A stretch of DNA of 64,000 bases, taken from Physcomitrium patens (taxonomy: Eukaryota > Streptophyta > Bryopsida > Funariales > Funariaceae). Location of the stretch: NCBI RefSeq assembly GCF_000002425.4, contig NC_037257.1:13701232-13765231 (forward strand), read 5' to 3'. The first letter of the stretch is position 1; every line of letters starts with the position of its first letter. The notes beneath the pieces are model-generated. The model was given only the letters and a program-made list of their open reading frames with translations. It ran no database searches and had not been told where the DNA came from. The position numbers and the translations under genes were made by a program. This document shows, one piece after another, positions 27,735 to 38,842 of the stretch.

Positions 27735-28250
27735 TGAAATAAGACCAGAATATCTCAAAAACCCAAGATCCTTCTATTCTATAGCAATATAAAACCTCAT
27801 CACAAAATAAGATAAAATAGACCAAAATAAAACTAAATAGAATTATAAAAAATAAGACATGAAAAAAATTGAACAGATGGAAAGTAAACAGAATCGAACT
27901 AAATAAAAGGATGCAAAACTAAATTTTACAAAGAAAAAAGGTTTGAAGCTATACTTGATCGGATGCTCCAAAAGGCCCTGGTCAGTCCTATTTATACCTT
28001 GTCCTATCACCCTAGACTTTTTAGAATGTTTATAGATAGTAGATCCCTCTTAAATAACTCCCTTAGACATTCTTTTTAGAATATTTTATGATAGTTTCTA
28101 CCTAGTTAATTAAACTAAGCCTTCTCTAGAAGATTCAAGTGTAGGTCTTACTTAAATAATCACCCTAAACTCTTCTAGAATGTTCCATGGTCGATCATAC
28201 CTAATCCAGTAACTTAACCCCTATTCTAGTAACTTCCATGGTTCTAATTA

Positions 28251-28308
<58 letters not shown>

Positions 28309-28329
28309 TTAATACTTTATTATGATTAA
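27735..28329 (-). repeat. 3' LTR of B-left
   Basis: On the minus strand it ends ..ctggtcttatttca against copia DNA. It contains a TATA-like gtataaa (plus-strand tttatacc near 27,990) and a long TA repeat (28,254-28,304) absent from the B-right LTRs. It is clearly homologous to the B-right LTRs but considerably diverged. A purine stretch (tagtaaaagaaga) precedes it. Confidence 0.85.
28254..28304. repeat. (TA)n microsatellite inside the B-left LTR
   Basis: About 25 TA units expanded within U3 of the LTR. The equivalent place in B-right has only a few TA/TTA bases, so the expansion is specific to this copy. Confidence 0.9.
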
Positions 28330-28938
28330 TCTTCTTTTACTAAAGCGAAACATCCTCATTTTGCTTTCAATAGTATCTCCAAATTGTTCCTTAGAATTGG
28401 TGAGGTTTTGTGCAGGTTTCCACATTGCATTGTAAATAAGAAAATATTTCTAAAGAACTTTGTAATGAAGTTGTAGACATCCACTGCCATAACAAAGGTA
28501 GCAATGTTCCAAAATGCTATCTACTTCATATTCTTATTGGTCATCAAGTATAATTAGTGGTGGTGGTGGTAATTGGTATCAATTCGGAAAGTGTTTTGGC
28601 TCAGTATGAAATTCCTTCAATTGCAAAATATGGAAGACTAGATGGACCTAAATATGTGGCAAAAACTTAAAGCAGTATCCAACATTAGATATCACAGTTG
28701 AAATGTGAAAAGATTCAAGCTATTGAAGTGCTAGTTTACAAATTTGGGTTGATGAAGCAAGTGGCAAGTTGGCATTGGAGAATAGTACCTAATTATCTTC
28801 CCAAAAGATTTGTATTTCAATGGTTATCTCCATATTGCTTCTCCTAATTTTGTGCTGTAAGAAGGCGTGTCCTTCCTTCTAGTGAGGCTGTTGTAAGGTA
28901 GTTGTATAAATTCCTCTATTATCACATTGTTGATATAG

Positions 28939-31900
28939 ATGGATCAATGGAGAGTTATTGACAAAATTGGATGTTGACTAGTATTAAGGAAAAGTGGTGA
29001 ATGGTTGATTCTTGTTTGAATACTATCATTATAAGCAAACTCCCAAGGCATGAAGTATTCATCCCAATCATTATGATGAACTACTACAAATTCTCATAGC
29101 ATATCCTCCAAGGTTCGATTTATACTCTCTGTTTGTCCATTTGTTTGAGGATCAAAGATTGTAGACATGACAAGTCATGTACCTAGTAGCTTGAACAAGG
29201 CTTATCAAAAACCTCTCATAAAACATGGATTTCAATCTAAAATAATGACATGAGGTAATCCACAGTGACAAAAGATGATATCAAAGAAGACTTGTGTAAG
29301 TGTTGATGCATCAATATCCAAGCACACTATGGCCAAGTGAAGTTGCTTCAAGAGTCGATCCTTCAAAGATGGCAACTGTAATATCATTATAAGGCATCTG
29401 CGGCAAACACGTAATGAGATCTATAGTCACATACTCACAACATGTCATAGATAGTAGAATTGGTTGTAATAATTTAGGAGATACTACATTGCATGCTGTA
29501 TTATGTTGACATGACTAGAAAGAGCATATAAAGGCTCGATCATCACAATTCAACCTTACTCAAAATCATGTCCTTGAGATCTATTTTAGGATCTTTTTTC
29601 ATTTCAAATCTCTTAATATTGGGATGTCATGTTTCTCTTGAAGTAAGCACGTTTGGAATTTTGGATTGTTGAGTACATAAATTTGCTTCTTAAAATATAG
29701 CAAGCCATCACTAAGAGTGTAATTCCAATATTATATATCATCCACCTTTAGCTAATTACTAATCATCTTAAAATAAGCATCTCATTGCATAGCTTCTTTC
29801 CATTCTATTTCTTTTGTTAGATCTAAAATGATACTACTAATGGTAGCAACTTTTGCCTTGTCTTTAAATTCGTCCTTCAAGTTTGGTCTCTATAATAAAT
29901 TATTTGGTACAATATGTTGTTGCCCATACTTATACTCAAGCTAGATATCAAAAAGTTGTAATTTTTTTTTCAACAATGATACAATTTCATATTTTTCATA
30001 TATAAATCATATAGCAAGAATCAATGGTTAGTCCAAACAACCATTGGCTTTTCCAATAGATCGTGTCACCATACCTTTGTAGTGAGTACAATCACTAATT
30101 GCTCTCGATCACATGTAGAGTAATTGTGCTCTGCCTTTTTGAGCTTGCATGATTCATATGCCACAAGTTGAAGGCTCTTATCAAAGTCTTGTTGAAGGAC
30201 CAATCCAATAGCAAAGTTGGAAGCATCAATGTCAAGCATATAAGGGAGATTAAGATCATATTGTTGTAATATTGGAATAGTAATGAGTGTCTCTTTCAAT
30301 TTATTAAAGGTATTTTGCTGCTCCAATTTTTATTCAAATGAGGCATCCTTTTCCAATAGGTTTGTCAATAAATCAACAATGTTAGTAAATTGCCAAACAA
30401 AACAACGATAGTGTTCAACAAGGCCTAAAAATGAGCAAACTCCAAAAGTATCTTTGAGAGTTGGCCAATCTTTTACTACTTTTATCTTATCTTGTTTCAT
30501 ATGAATGCCTTCGGAGGACACTATATGCTCCCAAAAAATGACTTTCAACTTCCAAAGTTCAAATCTTAATTTCTTGCAATGGAAGCATCTATCTTGCAAT
30601 CAATATAGTACTTTTCATAGGTATTACTCATGTTCTTCAAAGTTTTTACTATATGCGAGGATATCATCAATGAAGATAATTACATACTTATTCAAAAGGT
30701 CTCAAAACAATCTATTTATGTGATCCGTGAAAGGAATTGGAACATTGGTGAGGCCAAACAATAAAACCATCTGTTCAAAATGTCCATAGCGTATATAAAA
30801 TGCCCTCTTTTCTACATCCTCTTTTACAATAGATGTTTGCCAATAGCCGCTTTGAAGATCCAATTTACTAAAGATGATTGAACCTTAAAGGTGATTAAGA
30901 AGATCATCCATGCATTTCTATAAATAAATCTTTGATTTCAGGATGTCTTTCTTCTTTACTTGATGTGGAAGTACAAAGAGTTATTTTGTATCCTCTATCT
31001 TTAAAAGAAATTGTCCTTGCTACTCAATCAACTTTTTTATTTTCCATGTCTAGCCATGGCAAACCAAGGATAATATCATATCTTAGCTTTGTTACCTTCA
31101 ATCTCTCTCTAAAGACATAGATGTCTGTCAATCTCAAGGTTTCTTCTTTACACATCTATTTTCTTGGTCATCTGTAAGGTATATACTTCTTTCCTTAACT
31201 TCTTTGATTTTAATTCTAAGTCAATCAATAATTTTAGTTGAAATATAATTTTTTATAGAGCCACAATCTATAAGCACTATACATGGTTTTTTTTCTTAGT
31301 AGTCCTGTTAGATGCATCAGTTGATTTTTTTTATAGTGATTTGAGGCTATGCCATTTTTCTTTGAGAGATAATAACTACCCCTAATATTGGCTCTCAGTG
31401 CCTTTATTTAGAAGTCTCATTTTCTTGCTCTAATTCATTATTGACTTATTGAATTTTGAGACTTTGAACTTGCCTTGTCTTATTAGTACTTACATTTTGA
31501 TATTGTAGACAACCTCCAATCTGATGGTCTAACTCCCAAGAATAGAAACACAATCCTTTCTATATCAATATTTGTTATTTTTGTGGTATCAATGATCCTT
31601 ATAAGGCATCAATCTCCATTGGCCTTGGTTGTCGTGCTATAATATTAGATAGCGCCATAAGACTTTGTGCTATAGGTTGTGCTCCATGATTTCAAAAATC
31701 TATAGCATTGACCCTCTCTACAATCCAAATTGCCTCTTTGATTGTTTGTGGATACCTTAGCTCCATCTCTCACTAGACTTTGGATTTCAAACCTTTTGGA
31801 AATCGATCCATCATCTTTTCCTCCAAAATATTTTCAATTTAGAGACATAGGAACTTGAATCGGAAGACATAATCTTGTACCAACCTAGCTTGTGTGAGAT

Positions 31901-32244
31901 TTACAAACTAATCACGTGTAATCTTCTCTACATTGATGGGCCAAAATTGATTTCTAAATTCAGTCTCAAATTCCTTCCAATCACAAAATCTACCTTGAGC
32001 TTTATAATTTTGAACTTGATGTTGCCTCCAAACGACTACCGCATCTTTCAAATAACTGGTTGTATATATGATTCCTTTAATGGTATTTATCCCAGATAGT
32101 TGGAGGTATTATTGCATGTTGAAGAGCCATTGACATACATCTTCTTGTTTTAAAGTTCTAGAGTATGTACTAAGCTTATTCAATTTCAACCTAGTAGATG
32201 TCAACTTTCTTGTGCTTGAGTCTCCATCTAGGATTACTCCACTA
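28939..32244 (-). pseudogene. B-left gag-pol core (near-identical arm of an inverted repeat)
   Basis: Minus-strand gag (32,244 to about 31,450), protease (ending near 31,000), truncated RT (30,930-30,330; FIDDILAYS at about 30,650), RNase H (30,326-30,066, DIDASNFAIG) and integrase (about 29,900-28,980, with FDPQTNGQTESINR). It shares nearly every stop with B-right, so both descend from one already defective sequence. It lacks the 1.5 kb solo LTR found in the B-right RT and about 428 bp of RT fingers. Confidence 0.85.
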
Positions 32245-32297
32245 GCTATTTAGCCTAAGAGGTGTTGTATTTGAGTCTCCATCTAGGATTACTCTGC
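32222..32297 (-). repeat. Direct repeat at the truncated end of B-left
   Basis: The 25-mer beginning gagtctccatctaggattac occurs twice, about 50 bp apart. One copy belongs to the near-identical core, the other to a diverged version of the same gag leader. The duplication marks the border where the core meets older B sequence. Confidence 0.8.
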
Positions 32298-32512
32298 CAT
32301 ATGAAGTAAGCATGGAGTGTAATAAGATGAATCTTCATCAAATAAAAAGAAATATCCTTTGAGAGATAGAAAACAACTTAGTGGATGGTGAAAGAATCAC
32401 AACTTTCTTCATGTAGGTGAAGAACATGCCAATGTTGCATTTTTTGCTGATCCATTGAATTTTTGTAATGCAATGAAGTAGAAAAAGACTATGGAAGATG
32501 AATACAAATCAT
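32298..32512 (+). pseudogene. Copia integrase/RT linker fragment
   Basis: Plus-strand frame with DESSSNKKKYPLRDRKQ, then HVGEEHANVAFFADPLNF and MEDEYKS, the usual end of the copia linker and start of RT. It is flanked by B-left and by the ATCAT target repeat of element A, and continues at 60,992. Confidence 0.8.
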
Positions 32513-33062
32513 TATCAAAGATATGAATCTCTAAGAAAGAAAATCCTCAATACACTCTTGTATCATTAAAAAGAACTAGAAAGTCACTCAAAGATAATAT
32601 AATATTGAATTAGAATGGCTATTGCCAAGAACAAGAAGACTAAAAAGTCTTGAAACAAGACTAAGGACTATAAAGTCATTCAAAAGAGTGAATAAGACTT
32701 CACTCTTGCCTCTATATACACTCTCTAATTAAGAGCTATATGGCGATATTCTATAAGACATACAAGATGTGTTGATTTTGCTAGCCAAATGTCTAAACTT
32801 ACAAGGCAAGTTATGTATATATGCATTACATAGTTAGTTTGTTTTATAAGCTATTATATAGAGTTAACTTGTTCTACAAGCTACTAATACATGATTAACT
32901 TGTTGGCTAAGTTTCTAACCTACAAACATATCTAAAGTCAAAATCATGTCTATAAAGCTTCTAAAAATCTTTTCTAAAAGACTTTATAAAAGTAATCTAT
33001 ATTTATCTACTTCTATCTAATCATATAAGTAACTATTGGAATAAATGAATATGTCCGTGATA
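32513..33062 (-). repeat. 3' LTR of chromovirus A
   Basis: 550 bp, the partner of 60,442-60,991 at roughly 85-88 percent by eye. Ends are TATC..GATA on the plus strand where the partner has TGTC..GACA, consistent with transition decay of TG/CA ends. Confidence 0.9.
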
Positions 33063-33151
33063 TTATCCTCCTATCTAAGGATGAGTTCTACAAAGAGCAG
33101 TCACCATCTTTCATAGAACTTTATAATTCTTTATCTTAGTTTTGATGGATG

Positions 33152-34385
33152 TCATCCATAAAAGGCCTCAACCTTCTTTATTACATTTGTAAGATGCTTT
33201 GTTGGCTCCCATGTGCGTTTACTAATATCATATCCAAGCCAATGAAAAAGATATTCTAACCTATTTTGGCACCCTCTTATATCTAAGACTTCTTCCACCT
33301 CAAATTCTTCATTATTATCTACTTTTATAAGAAGAGGTGATATTTGTCTTCTTTTTAAGATATTTACTATCTTATATAGCTCAAGAAAGGACATGTGAAA
33401 TATAGGGTGGATCTTCATAGATACAAGTAGATATAATTGATAAGCAACAAGATTTATTTGTTCACAAATAGGAAAAGGTCTAAGCTTACGATAGTCCAAC
33501 TTATCACAAGGACAAGTAGTCTTGATATTGTGACAAAGTAACCATACCTTGTCACCCACATTGAATTGTGGTTACTCCTTGTGATAGGCATCCACTTTGA
33601 TTTTTTGTTGTTTTTGAACTTCCTTTAATTGTATCTTCATTGTTGAATATAGCTATGACACATAATTTACTAAATCTTTTATCGCAAGATTATTAACTTT
33701 TGAAAAGTTAAAAGTACCAAGTGGTAGATGATAACCATAATTGATAAATAAAGGTGTTTATCAAATAAAAGAATGTACCAAATTATTGTATGCAAACTTT
33801 GCCAAGGATAAAAGAATTGTCTAATCATCTTGATGATAGTCGATAGTATACCTCAAATACTGCTCTAGAACTTTATTCACCTATTCCATTTGTCCATCAA
33901 TTTGAAGATGAAAAGCCAAAGAGAGCTTTATATCCACCTTTAAAATCTTCATATAAATTGAGTCACCCTATCTAATATAATGTATAAGTATCCTTTGACA
34001 ATCCATGGTAGGAATAGATATTGTCAATAAAATGCTTAGTTGTATCTTCACCTAAAATATATTTTGTACATGGTACAAAATGTACCATTTTTGTGAAGCA
34101 ATCTATAATTATAAATATAGAGTAATATAAACTTGAACTTAGAAGATCTATAATAAAATCTATAGAAATAGAAAATTGTGGTTGTTTGGATATAGGCAAT
34201 CGTTGGAGAAGTCTATAGGATTGATGACGAGGAGTTTTTGAACTTGAATAAATATCACATTATAGGACAAAGTCTTTTACTACCTTCCACATTTGCAGCC
34301 ACCTAAAATCTTTGGATGTAAGCTCTAAAGCTTTATTGTATCCAAAATATCTTATTGCAGAAAAATCATGATGTGCTTAAAAAAT
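33152..34385 (-). pseudogene. Chromovirus A integrase catalytic core and chromodomain
   Basis: Minus strand from 34,385: FSAIRYFGYNKALEL, WLQMWKVVKDFVL, then the DDE core start SISIDFIIDLLSS and FVPCTKYILGED. The terminal frame 33,559-33,152 has the GDKVWLL and KLDYRKLRPFPI integrase tail, then a chromodomain with RLEYLFHWLGYDIS and RTWEPTKHLTN. The chromodomain would guide integration to marked chromatin. Several stops break the middle. Confidence 0.85.
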
Positions 34386-34652
34386 ATGTTGTTGTATGGC
34401 GTGATTTGCTATCTGGGAATACATTGGATATCTAGTTGTAGAGAGTGTAGCTTAAACCTTTATATGAGTCTTTGCTTAGCCTCCCAAAACTCTTTTATTT
34501 TGCATAAAACTCAAAATATAACAAAATCACTTCAACACGTATTTTTTCTACAAAAGGTTTTCTTGTCCCCAAATTTAGAAATTCATAAAACTTGATCTAT
34601 CCATTTAGTTTGTCTAAAATTTATAGGATAGGTAGAATTTACTCTTAAGTTT

Positions 34653-34693
<41 letters not shown>

Positions 34694-35752
34694 AACCACA
34701 AATTCACTCTGAATCTTCTGGCATCTAAGAAACTCTAGCAGACGCTCTAAACCCTAATTTATTAATACCTGAGCACTATTTTCTTAATATCTCAAGAATC
34801 CAATATTCAAATGTCATAAAACTTATGCACAAAGTTTACTAATATATAATTATATATTTTTTGAAATTTTGAGCCAAAACCTTGCCAAATTGCTCAAAAT
34901 AGAGCTCAAGATACAACCACTAGTAAATCAGATCACTTACTACCTTTAGATTGCATGCATTGACTTCAAAGTCCAATAACTCCTTCACTTCAACTTAGAA
35001 TCTAGTAAGCAGTATATGAAAAGTGTAGCCGTAAAAGTGTTGTCTCTAGTCGCGGTCGCCGATCCTCAATTGCTATGTGTACGCGTGTGTTATGCTAAAA
35101 AGAGTGACAGTAGCTCTCAAATCAACACCTTAACTTTGAGCGCCTATATCTCCTTCATATAAACTCCAAACCATACAAAACTTGCACCAAAACCATAGCC
35201 AAAAACCTAAAATTGCTGATCTTAGCCTTCAAAGCTCGAATGGCTCCGAAAAACTAACCCTAATTTCTAATATGGCCTTGGGCAGCCTCCTCAAAGTCCA
35301 TTGGTCATGATTTTTGACCAATAAGAATGGAGATTTTCATCATTCATCTCCATTCATCTATAATGGTGCCCTAATTACTTCCTTTGCTACCAAAACACTT
35401 TTTCAATTCTTTTTTTTTATAAGATTTTCATAATTTATGCTCTAAACATCAAATAAAAGAACCAAAAGAAGTTTTCAAAGGTCACCAATGTCTAACAAAG
35501 GTGAATCTAAATATTTAGAAGTTACTATCAACCAAAACCAATCTTAAAAGCTACTATCAAAAAAAAATTAAAGTTATACAAATTCTATATTAATCTTTTT
35601 AAACAACCTCTTCTCAAGGTAATAATCAAATTATATTCTAAAACCAACTAAAATCTACTAACATGGCTCTCACCATGTTACTTAATAAATTATATATTAA
35701 GTACATAATTACATTATTTTCATATAGTAGCCGAACCACAACACGACAACAT
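34386..35752 (-). mobile_element. Solo LTR of the D family inside A's integrase
   Basis: About 1.37 kb. On the minus strand it starts TGTTGTCGTGTTGTGG..CTATATG, like the starts of D's LTRs and of the other solo LTR. It ends with a stretch alignable base by base to that solo LTR's end (caactagatatccaatg versus cagctaggtgtccgaag). AAATA occurs at both borders (34,381-34,385 and 35,753-35,757, with one base of slack). It has no internal region, so it fits an LTR-LTR recombination product. More diverged than the other D-family LTRs. Confidence 0.7.
34657..34691. repeat. Poly(A) run of 35 bases
   Basis: A pure A homopolymer (T on the minus strand) within the solo LTR. It is not next to any LINE- or SINE-like sequence, so it is probably slippage within the LTR. 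Confidence 0.9.
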
Positions 35753-36320
35753 AAATATGCTTCTCCTTTTGGAACTTATAGACATCTTTTGAAATAAAAA
35801 AGGTTGTTCTTGAATTTGAACTTTGAAACATCATGAGACTTAGAAGAAAGATTTTTGATATCATGAATAAAAATAACAGAGGACATACTTAATTGGATTC
35901 GTTTGATAAAGATTGAATCAATAGTCAATGTTGATTTCATTGCTCAAAGATAAAAATGCTTTGGCTTCAAAAGGATTGCTCTTTAGTAATCAAAAGATAT
36001 ATCTCCTTCTTTTGGTGCAAGATAAGAGCATCTAAAAAGAGCATTTGATAAACCTTATTGCTTTTCAGATTGATATATGATCTTGAAATCAAATCTTCAT
36101 AATAACATGCTCCAACGGGCTTGGCAACGATTCAAAATACATACCAATAAGAAATACTTGAGATTCATGTCATCTATATATACTAAGACTAGATTTGAAG
36201 CACATTCTAGATAATGATACCATTCTTGAAATGAATCAATGATTACAAGAAGTTCTTTGTCGTAGATTTCATAGTTCATCTTGATTGCTAAAAATTCATG
36301 GAAATAAAAAGCTATTAGAT
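35753..36320 (-). pseudogene. Chromovirus A RNase H C-terminal half and integrase N-terminal region
   Basis: Minus strand from 36,320: LIAFYFHEFLAIKMNYEIYD, then KELLVIIDSFQEWYHYLE, the standard RNase H end. Next comes the linker to integrase, ending FKFKNNLFYFKRCL and VPKGEAYL before the solo LTR. It is the direct continuation of the frame that stops at 57,504. Confidence 0.8.
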
Positions 36321-36822
36321 TATAATAGGATATAAATAAGATAATTATAAAAATAATTAGAACCATGGAAGTTTCTTGAATAGGATTTAGATTAAAGGAT
36401 CAAGTAGGATCCATCATAGAACATTCTAAAACAGATTAAAGGTAATTATTTAAATAGAACCTACAACAGAACATTCTACAAAAAGAATTATAGGTGGTTA
36501 TTTAGACAAAGGCCACCACGATAGAATATTCAAGAAAGTCTAGGATGGTAGGACAAGGTATAAAAAGGACTATTCAAGGCCTTTTGGGATATTTGGTCAC
36601 GTATAACTTTGGATCCATTTTCCTAGTAAAGTTTGGTTTTGCATACTTTTATTCAAGTTTGTTTTGTTATATTTCTGTTTGCTTAGTTTGTCTTTCATGA
36701 CCTATTTTGTTTAATTTTGTTGAAGTTAATTTTGATCTATTTTGTCCTATTTTGTGATAAGGATTTATGTTGATGTGGAATAAAAGTATCTTAGATTTTT
36801 GAGATAGTCTGTTCTTATTCCA
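36321..36822 (+). repeat. 5' LTR of B-right
   Basis: About 500 bp ending ..gttcttattcca, followed after one base by the primer site. TATA box gtataaaaagg at about 36,558. It is only about 75 percent like the 3' LTR of the same element by eye, and more distant from it than the B-left LTR is. Confidence 0.85.
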
Positions 36823-36823
36823 T

Positions 36824-36837
36824 TGGTATCAAAGAGA
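36824..36837 (+). other. Primer binding site (initiator tRNA-Met type) of B-right
   Basis: TGGTATCAAAGAGA directly after the 5' LTR matches the usual plant TGGTATCAGAGC primer site except at a few bases. It marks the start of minus-strand DNA synthesis. Confidence 0.85.
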
Positions 36838-38842
36838 ATGTTAAACTGTTAACTTTTGATAGCATGTCAATTATCATCATTTAATCCAAGGTCAACTGTT
36901 GTGGTCATATTGGATACTATATTGATGCTATTACAAGCTACTCTTACAAAATCAATTGAGAAATAAAAAAAGATTGTATTAGTAGAATCTAATGGTAAAA
37001 TTATACTATGGGAGATATAGTGGAGTAATCCTAGATGGAGACTCAAGCACAAGAAAGTTGACATCTACTAGGTTGAAATTGAATAAGCTTAGTACATACT
37101 CTAGAACTTTAAAACAAGAAGATGTATATCAATGGCTCTTCAACATGCAGTAATACCTCCAACTATCTGGGATAAATACCATTAAAGGAATCATATATAC
37201 AACCAGTTATTTGAAAGATGCGGTAGCCGTTTGGTGGCAACATCAAGTTCAAAATTATAAAGCTCAAGGTAGATTTTGTGATTGGAAGGAATTTGAGACT
37301 GAATTTAGAAATCAATTTTGGCCCATCAATGTAGAGAAGATTACACGTGATTAGTTTGTAAATCTCACACAAGCTAGGTTGGTACAAGATTATGTCTTCC
37401 GATTCAAGTTCCTATGTCTCTAAATTGAAAATGTTTTGGAGGCAAAGATGATGGATCGAGTTCCAAAAGGTTTGAAATCCAAAGTCTAGTGAGAGATGGA
37501 GCTAAGGTATCCACAAACAATCAAAGAGGCAATTTGGATTGTAGAGAGGGTCAATGCTATAGATTTTTGAAATCATGGAGCACAACCTATAGCACAAAGT
37601 CTTATGGCGCTATCTAATATTATAGCACGACAACCAAGGCCAATGGAGATTGATGCCTTACAAGGATCATTGATACCACAAAAATAACAAATATTGATAT
37701 AGAAAGGATTGTGTTTCTATTCTTGGGAGTTAGACCATCAGATTGGAGGTTGTCTACAATATCAAAATGTAAGTACTAATAAGACAAGGCAAGTTCAAAG
37801 TCTCAAAATTCAATAAGTCAATAATGAATTAGAACAAGAAAATGAGACTTCTCAATAAAGGCACTGAGAGCCAATATTAGGGGTAGTTATTATCTCTCAA
37901 AGAAAAATGGCATAGCCTCAAATCACTATAAAAAAAATCAACTGATGCATCTAACAGGACTACTAAGAAAAAAAACCATGTATAGTGCTTATAGATTGTG
38001 GCTCTATAAAAAATTATATTTCAACTAAAATTATTGATTGACTTAGAATTAAAATCAAAGAAGTTAAGGAAAGAAGTATATACCTTACAGATGACCAAGA
38101 AAATAGATGTGTAAAGAAGAAACCTTGAGATTGACAGACATCTATGTCTTTAGAGAGAGATTGAAGGTAACAAAGCTAAGATATGATATTATCCTTGGTT
38201 TGCCATGGCTAGACATGGAAAATAAAAAAGTTGATTGAGTAGCAAGGACAATTTCTTTTAAAGATAGAGGATACAAAATAACTCTTTGTACTTCCACATC
38301 AAGTAAAGAAGAAAGACATCGTGCAATCAAAGATTTATTTATAGAAACGATCTTTACAAAGAAGCAATTATAACATGAGTAACAAATATACATGGTTTTT
38401 CTAAATCTTGCATCAGTAGTAGAAAAGACAATTGAAGGGATAGAATGGACAGAACAATTTATACGAGAATATCAAGAGGTCTTTTCAACTGACCTACATA
38501 GTGGCGTACCTCTTGATTGAAGTGCCCTTTTTCAAATAGAACTATTGTCTGGAGCCAAACCAGTAAGTCGACTAATTTATCCCTTAGCACTAAAAAAATT
38601 TGAAGAATTGTAGAAGAAATTGAATGAATTCTTAGAGAAAGGCCTCATTTGAAAAAGCACATCAATATGGGAGCACCTATACTTTTTGTACCTAAGAAAG
38701 ATGGTAGACTTTGTTTTTGTATCGACTATTGAAGTCCCAATAAATAAACTATTTAAAATGCATATCCACTTTTACGCATGGATGATCTTCTTGATCACCT
38801 TCAAGGTTCAATCATCTTTAGTAAATTGGATCTTCAAAGCGA

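Larger units (their letters stand above)
27735..32297 (-). mobile_element. Ty3/gypsy element B-left, 5'-truncated
   Basis: Minus-strand gypsy copy inserted in the copia integrase. Its 3' LTR (27,735-28,329) is intact at the outer border, but there is no 5' LTR: the right edge stops within the gag leader near 32,297, directly against copia sequence. Order on the minus strand is gag, protease, RT, RNase H, integrase, 3' end, LTR. About 428 bp of RT fingers present in B-right is missing here at a junction near 30,911-30,915. The core 28,939-32,244 is almost identical to B-right. Confidence 0.85.

Noticed and set aside
34657..34691. Poly(A) run as the tail of a LINE or processed pseudogene
   Set aside because: It lies inside a D-family LTR and no LINE, SINE or gene-like sequence adjoins it.
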